64,000 nucleotides of DNA from Pyricularia pennisetigena (lineage: Eukaryota > Ascomycota > Sordariomycetes > Magnaporthales > Pyriculariaceae). This document shows, one piece after another, positions 1-11,410 of this stretch (its first letter is position 1; each line of letters starts with the position of its first letter). The position numbers were made by a program, and so were the translations under genes. The stretch covers positions 2,714,176 to 2,778,175 of the forward strand of contig NC_043742.1 in assembly GCF_004337985.1 (NCBI RefSeq). Direction: 5' to 3'. The notes beneath the pieces are model-generated. The model saw only the letters and a list, made by a program, of their open reading frames with translations. It ran no database searches and had not been told where the DNA came from.

Positions 1-729
1 TTTTAGACGCGGCGCAAGCGCCCGTGACCTCATGGCGCCACTGTCCTTCGTCACTAAAAGATGTATGACTCCTATTTTTCCGTCTTCCAAGAAAAATATC
101 ATTTATGCAATAATATTTATAGAAGTTTACGAGAGATAATCTGGGATGTTGCTTTAGCAGGTAAGCGGTTCGCCCAACTCTTGCAGGGGCCAGACCTGGT
201 AATACGGTGTATGTTAATCTGACGCTCGCGTTTCAAACCAATTATAGCACGGAAGTGGAACCCGGTTAAAATAAACGCCCCAACAGACTTGCTCACCGCT
301 AATCGCCATCGGACTCTGCTGACTTTTCTATATCTTCAATCACATCCATAGCTTGCCGCGCCCCAAGTAGGTATATATGGACTTTGGTTTGCCTTGCCCC
401 AGTCACTCTCGAGCTGTTGGTTTCACTACCCCAGGTGCACTTTGCTTCATTGGGTACTCTTTTTCAGCTTCGGTTTGTGTTAGTACCTCTGTTAATGGTT
501 TAGATTCTCTTCCGTTTTTTTTAAACCCCTTCATTAGGTTTATTTACATTCGCTTGTTATACTATTAAGAACCTGTCTTCTGCCAAAATCCGGCTAGTCT
601 TACAACTCTTTCTCCCTTTTCCAACAGGGTTGACTAATTTCACCGTTAACCGGCCGACCAAGACTCACATAACCCTCAATATATTATCCAGCCTTGAATA
701 GTAGGTCAAATACCGGCAAATCAAACTAA
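1..729. other. Intergenic, no gene seen
   Basis: I see no convincing coding region here. The stretch is moderately AT-rich with pyrimidine-rich runs around 470-560. The small open frame at 377-568 lacks codon structure or recognisable motifs. The end of the interval is the likely promoter and leader of the small secreted protein that starts at 730. Confidence 0.5.
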
Positions 730-1014
730 ATGCAACTCTCGTGGATCATCGGTGTTACTCTTCTGGTTCAGTCTGTCTTGACCAGCCCACTGCTGTCGGA
801 AGATCCTAGTGCACCTGTCATGCCGGCGGGAAACCGGGTGGCCGCCGACCTTTACGACCAGGACAAGATCAATTACACCGTTCCCCCCAGAACCTGCATG
901 AAGGCGTGTCGTCGGGGCTACCCGGGCTTGTGGTGGTTCGGCGGCAAAACGTACTGCGAAAATCAGTGCGGCGTCAACAAAGGTAGTAAAAGGGGTAGCA
1001 GAAAGGCTACATGA
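730..1014 (+). CDS. Small secreted cysteine-containing protein (effector candidate)
   Basis: An open frame of 94 residues begins with a hydrophobic N-terminus (MQLSWIIGVTLLVQSVLTS) that looks like a signal peptide cleaved near residue 19. The mature part has four cysteines arranged as two C-x3-C pairs (CMKAC and CENQC), a Gly/Trp-rich centre and a basic C-terminus. No family is recognised; size, secretion signal and cysteines fit fungal apoplastic effectors or small secreted proteins. The 3' end is uncertain: a donor-like GTAGTA at 983 and acceptor-like sites downstream (for example 1127) could splice to a further cysteine-containing frame that stays open to about 1280, but I found no pairing with both good sites and a matching phase. 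Expression data would settle the model. Confidence 0.45.
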   Translation: MQLSWIIGVTLLVQSVLTSPLLSEDPSAPVMPAGNRVAADLYDQDKINYTVPPRTCMKACRRGYPGLWWFGGKTYCENQCGVNKGSKRGSRKAT

Positions 1015-1802
1015 TGGCTGTGCAAGATTGCCAAGGTCTTGGATATTTGCTGGACGATCCAACGTTGAGCCGCGGGGTGGGAGTTTGAGCAAATTCAAGG
1101 GTTTCGTGGCCTTTTGTGTTATTGCAGGAATCTGGTAATAATATCGTCTGGGAAACCAGCCCATTGATGATGAGACTTGGGACGTTGGTATGCCTGAGGT
1201 ATGCGAACCTCCAGGGGGAACCGTGCAACCACAGTGCAGTGACACAAAAATGCGGATATAAAAATTCCACCAATAGTAGCTAATAGTCCAGATACGTGTG
1301 TTAGTTTTTCTTATTTACCTCGCCGTTTCTGGTCTGTTCTAGATTTGTTCTCCAAGTAGAGCCTCATCCCGTATGGCAAGTATGCAATGTTTCTCAAAGC
1401 AACGTAGCACAGCATTGATGAAGGTCAGCGTAGCGTCGTATCTACCACCCCAAATTCATGCAGGTTGGAGCATGTCACGGTCGATCTTGCCCTTGTGTTG
1501 CCATCATCATACATAAGCATTCGCAGCTAATATAAAGATTGGTGGCCACTAGAAGCATCCTTGGACTGTTGATACCAGATCCCGATATTATATACGACTG
1601 GTGAAAAGATAAGAAGAAAGAAAAAAACAAATCTCTTTTTTCCCCCAAGTCCTTGTCTTTATGGCAATGAAATGCCAAACTGAAAAAAAAAGTATATTTA
1701 GCTCCGGGTTGCACAATGAATTGTCGGCTCCTCAATCCATGCCGCCTCGAACCAACTCGGCAGATAACCAAGGCAAACTCGAAAGTCACCTACCCCCACA
1801 AT
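1015..1802. other. Intergenic, no gene seen
   Basis: The frame at about 1128-1283 is open and has cysteines, so it may be a downstream exon of the gene at 730. The rest shows no coding signal. A-rich runs occur near 1610-1635 and 1683-1692. Confidence 0.35.
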
Positions 1803-2336
1803 CTAGCTACCCCCAAACTTGGATCCTCCGTAAAAGGCCGGTCGATGTAGGCCCCAACCCAGCAGCTTTAGAGGGTGCACGCCAGAACAATTGACGCGCA
1901 ACATAACACGGCAACACATATTTCCAAAAATTTCGGGCGGCGATAAGGATCGCGTGTAACTATAGCAGTACGAATTAGTTTCCATATATCTTATTGGCAT
2001 TGGGAGAATTTTAAATAGTTTACCGAGTGATTTGCCATCAGCGTTTGCCTTCTTCTTATTCTTCTCGATCTTGTTCTTCTGCTTTTCACGGCAACGTTGC
2101 TTCTTGTCCTCTGGGCAGAAATCGCAAGCATCGACTGACTCATCAAATACAGGTAATTGCGATTTGTCACAATTCGCAGGGAATGTGGTCGTGCCCATAT
2201 TTTTGCTGCAGGCCTGAAGATGAGCTGCGGTGCATTGTGTCAAGTCCTGGGCGCCGTTGGCATTTTTATTGAGCTTGACGCCGGCAATAGCGCCGGGGGC
2301 CAAAAGGGCCATAATAACCGTGGATGTGAGACGCAT
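1803..2336 (-). CDS. Small secreted lysine-rich, cysteine-containing protein
   Basis: The protein starts at ATG 2336 (MRLTSTVIMALLAPGAIAG), a textbook signal peptide; an in-frame ATG at 2348 adds only four residues. The mature N-terminal half has seven cysteines, including a CDFCPEDKKQRC segment, and then a strongly basic stretch (KQKNKIEKNKKKANADGK). Function is unknown. As an unspliced frame it ends at 1803. A better model may contain an intron: a GTAAAC donor follows the codons for SL near 2025 and a CTATAG acceptor with a CTAAT branch-like site lies near 1960, which would replace the C-terminus with a shorter cysteine-rich tail. I infer a secreted protein or effector candidate. The 3' exon structure is not settled. 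Confidence 0.45.
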   Translation of the reverse strand: MRLTSTVIMALLAPGAIAGVKLNKNANGAQDLTQCTAAHLQACSKNMGTTTFPANCDKSQLPVFDESVDACDFCPEDKKQRCREKQKNKIEKNKKKANADGKSLGKLFKILPMPIRYMETNSYCYSYTRSLSPPEIFGNMCCRVMLRVNCSGVHPLKLLGWGLHRPAFYGGSKFGGS

Positions 2337-2530
2337 TTTTATAAACAAGACGGGTAAAAGAATTGGTTATGAGTGTGGTTTTAGGGTTATTATTATAGGC
2401 AAGTTTAAATGAGAAAGTTGAATGAAATACTTAATGTCGGTGATACCCATTTAAATGTAAATTCTAGTTTTTGTTCAACAGATACCGAACACGCAATTAA
2501 ACACAGAAATTTCCACTTTAAATAATATTG

Positions 2531-2610
2531 CACTAGACAACACAACCAAAAGACGAAAGCTCCCGTCAATGACTAATACCAGTGACTTCGGTAAATATAA
2601 CCTGCAACAC
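2531..2610 (+). repeat. Direct repeat copy 1 (80 bp)
   Basis: This 80-bp segment is repeated 330 bp downstream with about five differences, almost all transitions. It contains the shared core CAAAAGACGAAAGCTCCCGT. The distance and the transition bias suggest remnants of one small mobile element or two solo termini mutated by RIP. Confidence 0.75.
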
Positions 2611-2860
2611 ACCCCCCAATCCGCTGGCGGTACCAATAACACCTTTTCTGGGTGCGGCTGCGGAATGTATTTTTATACCATTTATATTTTTAAATACATT
2701 TAAGTAAATCGCGATTTGTTTACACAAAACGTACTTTTTCGGGGTGGTTTATAAAGTTTCAGCAATATAAAAGAAATTACAGGTCTTTTTTTCCCAGGAT
2801 TCGAATTTAGGCGCAATTAATCGAATCCGGGGGTATTCCCTCCCGGGTTAATAACTATTA

Positions 2861-2940
2861 CACTAAATAACACAGCCAAAAGACGAAAGCTCCCGTCAAT
2901 GACTAATGCCAGTGACTTCGGTAAATATAACCTGCAACAA
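2861..2940 (+). repeat. Direct repeat copy 2 (80 bp)
   Basis: Second copy of the repeat at 2531, same orientation. The differences I could count are G/A and C/T exchanges plus the last base. No coding content. Confidence 0.75.
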
Positions 2941-3796
2941 ATAGTATATTGAATACTATTTTTACGACTTAAAATCCAAGCGATATCACGAAGAGCCCGC
3001 GGCATGAGTATCCAGACTTCAACTGTGCAGGGATTATGCAGGGCAACTCCTTTCGTCTGTCCATGTATATCTCGGCAGTGCCTCTCTCCGGAGGGGCCGG
3101 GGGACCGTTGGCACCGGGCATCCTCAGGAATCCCTGTTTGGGTAGCCTTACCGCGGGATCTTGGCGGGTCGTCCCAAGGAGTTCGATACTTGTATGGGGG
3201 CGAGTAGGCTTTGGTTATCTCTCGCGTAAAAAATAGAGAAGATCGGGCCGCCAAAGTCCTGGACAATTTCAAAGTTAAATTGCTGGGGCAAAGGTGCCAC
3301 AAAGCAAGGGGTCCTGGCCAGTGCGGCCACACTCCTCCTGGTGACTATCACGGTGCAGGGCCTGACACTCCTTGCTCTTGCCACTCGCAGACGGGGTCTA
3401 TGTCAACAGCAAGCCGGCCCGCAGCATTTCGATCGCAGTCGCGAGGATTTTTGGAAACGTGGCCAGTCTGGTATCGACGTGCAGGTTCCGTTCCAGTCAT
3501 GAGATGGGCCCGTATATCGCCTTGAGAATGGCTTGAAATTGGCCACATCGACTACCATAATTCTGACCGCTATCTCGGCGTTGGTTTGGTTGAAGAGGGT
3601 TGAATCCGGTTGATAAAAGGCGTGAATCTAGGAGGACGAGAAGGAGTCAGAGAGGAAACACGTGGATTTCGATGGTTCCCGTGATGTTTTGTCACCATTG
3701 TCGCATTAATCGTTCTATCTGAATAAAGGACAGATGTTTATGCAGTCATTAGTTTGGTAAGTCGGGACCTGCCTCTGATCAGCACTGAAAAGTAAA

Positions 3797-4340
3797 TCAC
3801 GCCTTGGCGAGAAAGTTGAAGCCCACGATACCCTCGGCCGTCGACAAATTCGGGCTGGGCATAGAGTCGTCCCCCGACATCCTACGCATGCTTATTCTCC
3901 TCCCTATTATTCCATTGTCTCCGACCTGGATTTCCATGGGATGAGGGAGCTCCATTTCCAACGCGAGACCACCATCGACAAGAACAGCGCTCTGAAAGTC
4001 GAAAGAGCGGAATAAACCGCAATCTTCTGCACATCTGGTAAAGTCTCCAGACTCACTGTGGAAACGGATTTTCTTCTTGTCAGCTTCCATTGCGATTCCA
4101 ATACCCTGGCAGAGGGGCCGTCACTGACTGAATAAGCACAGAAGTCCTCGTAAAGTTGGCGAGATCTTCGCTCCCAACAGAGGTGAGTCTGGCATGTGTC
4201 GCAAGTGGACTGCCCGGCCGGCCGGGGGTGTGGAATGTAAGTTCGGCGCACCAGCCGCAAGCTTGCGGGCTGGTCATTGACGAGTTGAGCACTGCGATGG
4301 CACCGCCACGAGGCTTTCCCGAAGTGTCGTGGCCGCACAT
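3797..4340 (-). pseudogene. Possible frameshifted hypothetical gene
   Basis: Two minus-strand frames abut and overlap at 4080-4090: one from ATG 4340 (starts MCGHDTSGKPRGG) and one ending at 3797. They are offset by one base, and no consensus intron lies at the junction. Dropping one base in the run near 4098 would give a continuous protein of about 180 residues. No domain is recognised and there is no signal peptide. It could be a gene with a sequencing error, a pseudogene, or chance open frames; I lean to the first two because both frames have balanced composition. Confidence 0.25.
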
Positions 4341-5187
4341 TGTGATTCTGAAGTTTGCGGAACGGATTGGATTGCAGGCGTAAGGCGGCAGATGTTCAGT
4401 TGCAATGCAACGCTATTGATAGATGAAGCTGACTAGAACAGCAAGACTTGGCTTGAATTTATTGAGAATGGAAAGACTTGAATTCACCAATGGGTGCGGA
4501 AGGGCACACCACCAAGCAACAAAACGAAAGACGGCTCAATATATAATGAAGCCATACCAAAATCAACAAGGCTCCTTTTCCCACTCACAACTTGCTCACC
4601 TGAGCATTTGAGACAAAACCAGGATGTGCCTGCATTGAAGTGGCCAATCACACTTGTCCACCCCGTGCACAGTTGGCAAGCTTATTTGAGCACGTTTGAG
4701 CAACATTGATCCATCGTCCGAAGCTTGTTTTCTGCGCAAACCACTGCAGACCTGGATTTTGCGACGAGCGGCAATCCAAAAAAAATAAAAAAAATAAAAA
4801 AAAATCAAGTCCATGAAAACGCCCTCTCTATATTTGTCGCACATTTTCTTGGCGCACGAATGACTTGATGTCGAGGACGCAATATTCAACCTCTCACCAC
4901 CCCGGGGCCATCAAGGTGTTCATGTCAAGGTCGAATGATCTCCACATAGCCCCCACTGCGACCCAAACATGGAGAAACGTGCTCATCCAGGTGCTCAACT
5001 TCAGTTCCCGTTCTCATCCCTCATATCAGGAACTGTTCCCTGTGCTTCTAGGCTTCTTCTTCTTCTTCTTCTTCTTCTTCTTCTTCTCCCTTTAACTCTC
5101 ATTCATGCCAAAAATAACAAAAAGTAAACCCAGAACAACCAAGTGGAAGCCAGAACAGCCTTGAGTTCCTTGCAGTAACAACCCGCA
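4341..5187. other. Intergenic, promoter side of SOD
   Basis: No gene is seen. The interval includes an A-rich run at about 4779-4805 and a CTT microsatellite at 5053-5087 in the SOD leader region. The last 100 bases are A-rich and pyrimidine-tract flanked, typical of a fungal 5' leader. Confidence 0.5.
5053..5087 (+). repeat. CTT trinucleotide microsatellite
   Basis: About twelve tandem CTT units lie 100 bp upstream of the SOD start codon. Such pyrimidine tracts are common in promoters and leaders of well-expressed fungal genes; a role here is only a guess. Confidence 0.9.
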
Positions 5188-5916
5188 ATGGCAAGCTCAA
5201 CCACGTACAAGCTCCCGGAACTCCCATTCGCCTACGATGCCCTGGAGCCGCACATCTCCAAGCAGATAATGGAGCTGCACCACAGCAAGCACCACGCCGC
5301 CTACGTGACAAACCTCAACAAGGCGCTCGAGACGTACGCGTCGGGCCAGCTGACGGACCGCGTCGCCACGCTCGCGGCCATCAACTTCAACGCCGGCGGC
5401 CACATCAACCACACGCTGTTCTGGGAGAACCTGACGCCGGCGTCGAGCCCAGACGCCGACGCCGCAACGTCGGCGCCCGCGCTGGTCTCCCAGATCGAGA
5501 AGCAGTGGGGCAGCCTGGACCAGTTCAAGGCAGAGTTTTCGGCCGAGCTGCTGGGCATCAAGGGCAGCGGTTGGGGGTGGCTGGTCAAGGAGAAGACGGC
5601 GGCCGGGGCGCTGGTCATCGTCACCACCAAGGACCAGGATTCCGTGCCAAGCGGGATCCCGATCTTTGGGGTTGACATGTGGGAGCATGCTTACTATCTT
5701 CAGGTACGGCCGAATGTACCCAACGTGGATTTCTGACCGATGGCGTACAGAGGGCGGAACAGTGTGCTGACTGTCGTGCTTGTGTAACAGTACCTGAACG
5801 GCAAGGCCGCTTACGTCGAAAATATCTGGAAGGTTATCAACTGGAAAACTGCCGAGAGGAGGTTTACGTCGCCAGGACGTTCCGAGGTTTTCAAAGCGCT
5901 AAATGCCTCACTGTAA
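5188..5916 (+). CDS. Mn/Fe-type superoxide dismutase, probably cytosolic
   Basis: CDS is 5188..5703 plus 5791..5916 (one intron, GTACGG...AACAG), 213 residues. It catalyses superoxide dismutation. The full fold is present: N-terminal helical hairpin with LHHSKHH (metal ligand His31), GGHINHTLFW (His75) and the family signature DMWEHAYYLQ (Asp163, His167). The intron falls exactly after that signature and the second exon supplies the usual YLNGKAAYVENIWKVINW end. There is no mitochondrial presequence: the protein begins directly with MASSTTYKLPELPF, so it resembles the fungal cytosolic Mn-SOD branch. An oddity is residue 125: the GSGWGWL motif is preceded by Ile-Lys where Mn-SODs usually have Gln (the active-site Gln143 of human SOD2). 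Metal (Mn or Fe) is inferred, not proven. It lies apart from the PKS region and is unlikely to belong to it. Confidence 0.93.
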
Positions 5917-7660
5917 TGAAGATATGATGATTGGTAGATTGCTGTTGCCCAAAGGAGTCATGTCAAGCACTGGATTTGCTTAAATGACGCCTGTTTATAT
6001 TGATAACGATCCATAACACAGTGGAAAGAAGCTGTCACTCCTGCATTGCCATCAAGGATCCAGCACAGAGGCCCAGTGAGTCCAAATGCAGCTCCTCTTA
6101 TCGCCAACCTATGTACGGGCACTGGGCACACACACAACTATTCCGATGCTTGGTAACACAACCATATTTGCGATTAATGTTGGAGAGAAATGACGGTCCC
6201 ATTACGGCGAAAAGACTTGCTGTAAATCAATGCAGTATACTGGATCAAGTTATCAAGTGCAAGCATAATCTCCGGCTTGCATGGATTAGTACGACGAAGG
6301 TTAAGCCCGGCCCGACATTCCGGACCTGCAGTATCGTGACAAGGTTAGGATCTTGATGTATAAAAATAGACACAGGCCTATCTATTGGCGAGTATGTGTA
6401 CATGCAAGCATATACTAACCTAAAAATCGGACACAGAAGTATTGATAGCTGTCTGTGAATTTGTGCCTAGCGGCCTGCGCTGTTGCTTGCCCAACTAGCA
6501 GGTTTTGTTACAACTGACACTATTGTTTGCCGCATAGCTAGATGACGGCGAGCTCGTATAAATCAACTCCTAGCTAGGGCAAGTTGCAGCTGTTCGATAC
6601 TGTAATCTACGTGCATGATGTGTTTAACCTTTGACTAGTTCCACGATACAATACGATGAGCCACGTCGCTATGGCGTCAATCTCAAACCATGGGCTTGGC
6701 ATCTCTATCGCCCAGCATAAAAGATGCTTGTGCTTCAAATCCCTGACCATTTGGTACTTGCCCTGACGGCCCGAAATATACGAAGACAAAAAAGTGATTG
6801 GTTAGGACAAGCTCCATACAAAACTGTACACGAACTGCAAGGGGTCCATACGAGATGATTTGCTTGATATCTTTGAGGACGAGAAAAAAATCCATGTTCA
6901 CAAAAAAGAAGAAAAAAAAAAAGGTTGATGCTCGCCGAGCCATGCACCTCGTTCTTCCCATCTTTCTCTAATCCTCATCAGGTCATCAGAACCGAACCTG
7001 AGCTGCAAAACCCCAGGGTGCATGCCGTCAATTTGACGGAGCCTGGCGGCAAGTGGGGATGGTGTAGCGGCTGTCGCCTTTTTCTCTACAGGCTAAATGC
7101 GAGATAGCTTTACCGGGAACGAGCCGAGTGGTCCGGTCGGGGATGAAGACGAGCTTGCTGGATGCGCGTATGTAGACCAGGCAGTGGGGGGACATTCTCA
7201 ACAATTTTTTTTTTTTTTCTTGCAATCGGATTTCGCCTCGATTGATCTTCTCGAGCTTGCATCCATTATAAATCTAGCCTTTTCCTGGGGAGGGGAGGGG
7301 AGGGAAAGATGGCCCCAAATGTGCTTTTCACTCGAGAGCTGAAAGTTGCCAAAGGGCAGCCACTAATATCACGATGCATATAGATCTATCAGAAACGTGT
7401 CGTGCCCAAAGCGTCCATCAAAGGCGCGAATACCCCTTCTTCTCGCATCATCGAACCGTTCCAAATATTGGACCCGATCGGGGAGCTTCTCGCGACGTGC
7501 TGTCCAGCTGCAGACTGGGCGAGGAGCTGCAATAAATCACCCACGTAAGTTGAACAACATCCCTGTTCGATACGATCAAATCCGAAAGCAAAGCACGAGC
7601 ATGCATGGGTCTCTGATTGGTTAGGCTCGATGCCGCTCTTTGTCTTCCTCCAGTAGTATT

Positions 7661-7747
7661 NNNNNNNNNNNNNNNNNNNNNNNNNNNNNNNNNNNNNNNN
7701 NNNNNNNNNNNNNNNNNNNNNNNNNNNNNNNNNNNNNNNNNNNNNNN
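7661..7747. other. Assembly gap (87 N)
   Basis: A run of 87 undetermined bases lies close to low-complexity CCT sequence, so the gap probably reflects a repeat that short reads did not bridge. Confidence 1.
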
Positions 7748-7844
7748 AAGGTCAAAGTAGGTTCGAAGGGTAGGGGAGGATTTGGGGGGGTTTTTAAAAT
7801 AGAAATATGCTGTGCCGCGCTAATCGAGCAACCGTAACCACCCC

Positions 7845-7878
7845 CTCCTCCTCCTCCTCCTCCTCCTCCTCCTCCTCC
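7845..7878 (+). repeat. CCT trinucleotide microsatellite
   Basis: About eleven tandem CCT/CTC units just downstream of the assembly gap. Non-coding as far as can be seen. Confidence 0.9.
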
Positions 7879-10800
7879 ACAAAGCAGCTGGGGAACCGGG
7901 AATTTCGGGTCGTTGTTTGTTCTTGGCCTTCCCCTGATTACATGGGATGCGGGCGTATTCGTTGCGTGCGCCTTAGCGTCTGCTGTGCGCTATGACTAAG
8001 TTCACGAGGAGCTGGCGATGCGGCTGATGCCCGCTAAGGACTTTGAAGTGGATATTTTTTTTGCAGGTACTGTAGCCGTTGGGCGGGTTTGATTCCAGTC
8101 GTTTTGTTCAATCGGTACCATATGTCCCCGCGCCGAAGCAGCGTTCTGACGTCACGACGCGTTGGGTTCAGCTTCTGGATTTGATTTCATTCGCGATGCC
8201 AAGTACACGACATTCAACCCACATACACGTACAGGCGAAAAGCGAAAAAGAAAAAAAAAAGCATCTTACAGGATTATGCATGTTCTGCAACAACACAGCT
8301 TGTGGACACACTAACTGTCATCCGATTTCCTTTTGACGTCCAACCACCCATTTGATTCATTGATTGCAAGAGACCTTTACAAATCTTCCCGCCGGCGTGG
8401 GATGACCAGGTACTTGGCTGCCTGCAGAAAGTAAGCGTTAATCTGCATGTGGAAGTCCAACAAACAAGGATGTACAGTCCCTCCAGTAAGACGAGATTGG
8501 CTCAGAGAAGTCTGCGGCACACCGCTCACATCAGAGCTAAACCATCACGTAAAAGAAAAAGCAATAGAGTGACAGAAGAAACACGAATCAGGCATAACTT
8601 ATGAGCGGAAAAAGAGAGAGAGTGTGTGTGTGTGATGTGTGTGAAAAAAAAAGGGAACCCAGAATCAAAAAAAGCAAACATATACATTTTGGTCACAGAT
8701 CAAGACTGAATTTGTCTACTTTGGCCATACATCACCAGCCCGCGCTTCAGCCGCCTTGGCCGCGCGCACCCATTCCCCGTTTCCCATTCCCACCGGCTGT
8801 CCCGGGCTCCGCATTGGTTGTTTGAAAACACGGGATGTTGGTGTGTGCTGACCACCAGCTTGGCTGCCTAGACCAAGAAAGAATTATTGAAAGTTCTTTC
8901 GGCGATTTGGGCGGCCGAAAAGAGGTTCCCCCTCTACTAGTACAGTCCGGGCAATTGATCATTGTGCATCACTGGAATATCAACGGTGCACCAACACATG
9001 CGCGAGCTCAGCAGAAACACACAAACAGACAAAAAAAAAAAAAGTTGAAATCATTTGCTTTTCTAAATTCTTATCTGCATCTTACTGCGTCTTATAGAGA
9101 GAGATCTTCACCAAGCATTTTTCATAAGTGAAATTCCTTGACACCGCCATTCTGTCGTCCCTCCCTTGATCGACAGGGCTCTTTTCGATCGAAAATCGCG
9201 TTGGAAAAGAATGTTACATTGCCCTGCCATCAAGGCCAAGGATGGGAATTTAACCTTCCCGTGACGGTCCCACAAAGATACGACACCAATTCTGTCCCAA
9301 GAACATGGGGGAGCAGATCCCTTCCCGATCTTGAAACTCTCGTGCTGGGGTGGCGTGATTCTCGTACGGACCCAGACTTTTGTATCTTGAACCTCAGCTC
9401 GTCGCATCGGATCTTTCGGTCTTGTTCGCTGCTCTGTCGGTTCGACCCGGGTCAATTTGTTTCCCGCACGGGAACAAAGTACAAAGGTGCTCTTGGTCGT
9501 GGTAGCGAAATTTCACTAGCGCTTCCGCTCCCTTGGCACCTGGCACCCTTCCCACGTGTGAGTGTGGCTCTTTGGGTTGTGATAAGCCACCATCGACGAC
9601 GAATAGAAGGGGTCTTCTGACCTGACGCCATATTTNNGCCTTTGACGAACCAGGTTCCAGAACACACACCCGGTGTTCCTATCAATATTGCCATTCATTT
9701 CCGTAGGGCTCACCGGTATTGGCTTGCATTCGTGGGAGGAAACCATGGAAGCCAACGACTGGTCCTGCCGCCGTGGCTTACATGAGGCTTACCATCAACC
9801 ATCCCCAGTCGAGCCGCGCCCGCCAGCGACTTGATCTTTTTGTCACGTGGCTCAGGTCTGACAACGTCCTTTTGCCCGCAGTACAAAGGTACTGCTGAGG
9901 CAACACAAAGGAGCTGTTCACGGCGCGAAGAAAAATGCATCTACCCTCGTATTTCGACTCGTGGTTGCGTTACAACTCTCAAGCCACCTTCCAGGCACGG
10001 TACCTGCTGCACGTCATCTGTCATCAAGCCACTGGGCACTTCAGCTGCGTCCCTGGCAGCCCTGCTCCCAGGTACTTGCCTTCCTTGCACCTGTTCGTGA
10101 GCCGCCCCAGTCGCATCTCGACGAACTCCATACCCATCTTGCATCCGCGAGCTCCTGAAGCTGTCCACATGAGTTTCTTGACTCATTGTGTCGCAGCCTA
10201 TTGTTTTTTTTTCCAACCCCCACCCCCCCTTTCCTAGCCTGTTCGGAAATACTTGGGTAGTTTTTGTTCTTACATCCTTTACGTCCTTTTGTCACTGTCT
10301 ATCAACCTTGGTGGCTTTTCATTACTGCGTCCTTGCGACCGGGCCTGTTTGACTCCCTGAGATGGAGGACCTTGGCCATCAGGATCATCAGGGACAGTTC
10401 AAGGAGATTTAGCCTTCACAACAGCCCGCCACCCCCGGTTCGCAGACCGCTCTGGACTTGGCGTGTCCCTATCGACCTGGCCGGTTAGGGCTTACAGGCT
10501 GCCGCGGAAATGAATGAGATATTTCTATTGTCCTGCAGCAGCATCCATAGGAACTCGTCGATGTCGAACGAAAAAAAAAAGAAGAAAAAAAAAACATTGC
10601 TGGCCTGCCTGAAGCACACCGCTTGCAAAAATAGACAGCCCTAGATGCAGCTCCTGAACCCAACACTGCATGACACTATCGAGCGGCTTCATAGGCGAGC
10701 TCTTGCCGAGCCGAGCCGACACTTCGCTTTTTATCTTGGTTCCTACGGACATTTTTTATTGTTTTTGACACTCAGGATTTGCTGACGGACAGTTTCTTCC

Positions 10801-11227
10801 GCCTCGTGTGGAAGCCTAGTTGTTCGAAAGGGTTGGCAGTTAATATCGCCGTTCGAACATGTTCGCGCAGTCTTCTAAGCTTCATCATCACCGGCGTTAC
10901 CTTGGTCGAGTTTTCCAGAATCGTGATCCCACCACCAAAGTACCCTCTACACCATCTCTGAGGGCCCCATCAAGTTCCAGCTCTTGGATGATTTCTCGTG
11001 TTATTCGTTCCGGGATGAGGGAAATATTGTTTTTTTTTTTTTTTGTGATCACGAAAGCATGGGCCAGGCTATGCACCCCCGGACAGGCAGACATTTTCAA
11101 TATTTTCCCAAAGGGGAAAGGCAATCGCGTCCTCGTCGACGACGACCTGACCGTCGTCAGGGCGGCACAGCCCCTGAGCTGACCGGAGAGGTCTCCAAAC
11201 ATTGCCGAGCGGCGATAGCTTCAGGGA

Positions 11228-11235
11228 TATATAAA
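11228..11235 (+). promoter_or_regulatory. TATA box of the laccase gene
   Basis: TATATAAA lies 176 bp upstream of the laccase ATG, followed by a CT-rich leader (11237-11410) typical of highly expressed fungal genes. Confidence 0.6.
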
Positions 11236-11410
11236 GAAGTCTTTTCATCCTCCTCGTCGCTGCCCATCTTCTCCATGTCTCAGCCTCCCCCAAGCCTCTT
11301 CTTGACTTCTCAAGTCAGCAGCCTTCTTCTCCGGTCTCATCGACTAGACGGCTACCTACATTCGCTCGGCAAGGGATCTTGATCTCGCCTCTCTTTTCCA
11401 TCTTGTCACC

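Larger units (their letters stand above)
2337..3796. other. Intergenic with short repeats
   Basis: This is AT-rich from 2337 to about 2990 and holds the two copies of an 80-bp direct repeat. From 3000 to 3540 base composition rises and both strands carry open frames of 66-171 codons, but none shows a recognisable domain or consistent gene structure. It may be an old gene or repeat remnant. Confidence 0.35.
5917..11410. other. Long gene-poor interval between SOD and laccase
   Basis: I find no convincing protein gene in these 5.5 kb. Open frames such as 6000-6356, 9138-9620 and 10859-11182 are short, run through homopolymers, and lack start context, intron signals or known motifs. The interval contains an assembly gap (7661-7747), two undetermined bases (9636-9637), a CCT microsatellite, and A or T runs at about 6905, 7207, 9030, 10570 and 11030. 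The last 200 bases are the laccase promoter and leader. A lineage-specific spliced gene or a non-coding RNA cannot be excluded. Confidence 0.5.

Noticed and set aside
2817..3540. Gene on either strand at about 3 kb
   Set aside because: Frames of up to 171 codons exist on both strands with no recognisable domain or splice pattern; left as unresolved intergenic sequence.
6000..6356. 118-codon open frame after the SOD gene
   Set aside because: No signal peptide, domain or codon bias, and no supporting intron structure; it reads like chance open sequence in a transcript 3' region.
9108..9620. Overlapping open frames on both strands (115 and 160 codons)
   Set aside because: Neither has recognisable motifs; both fall in moderately GC-rich non-coding DNA and the two strands cannot both be coding.
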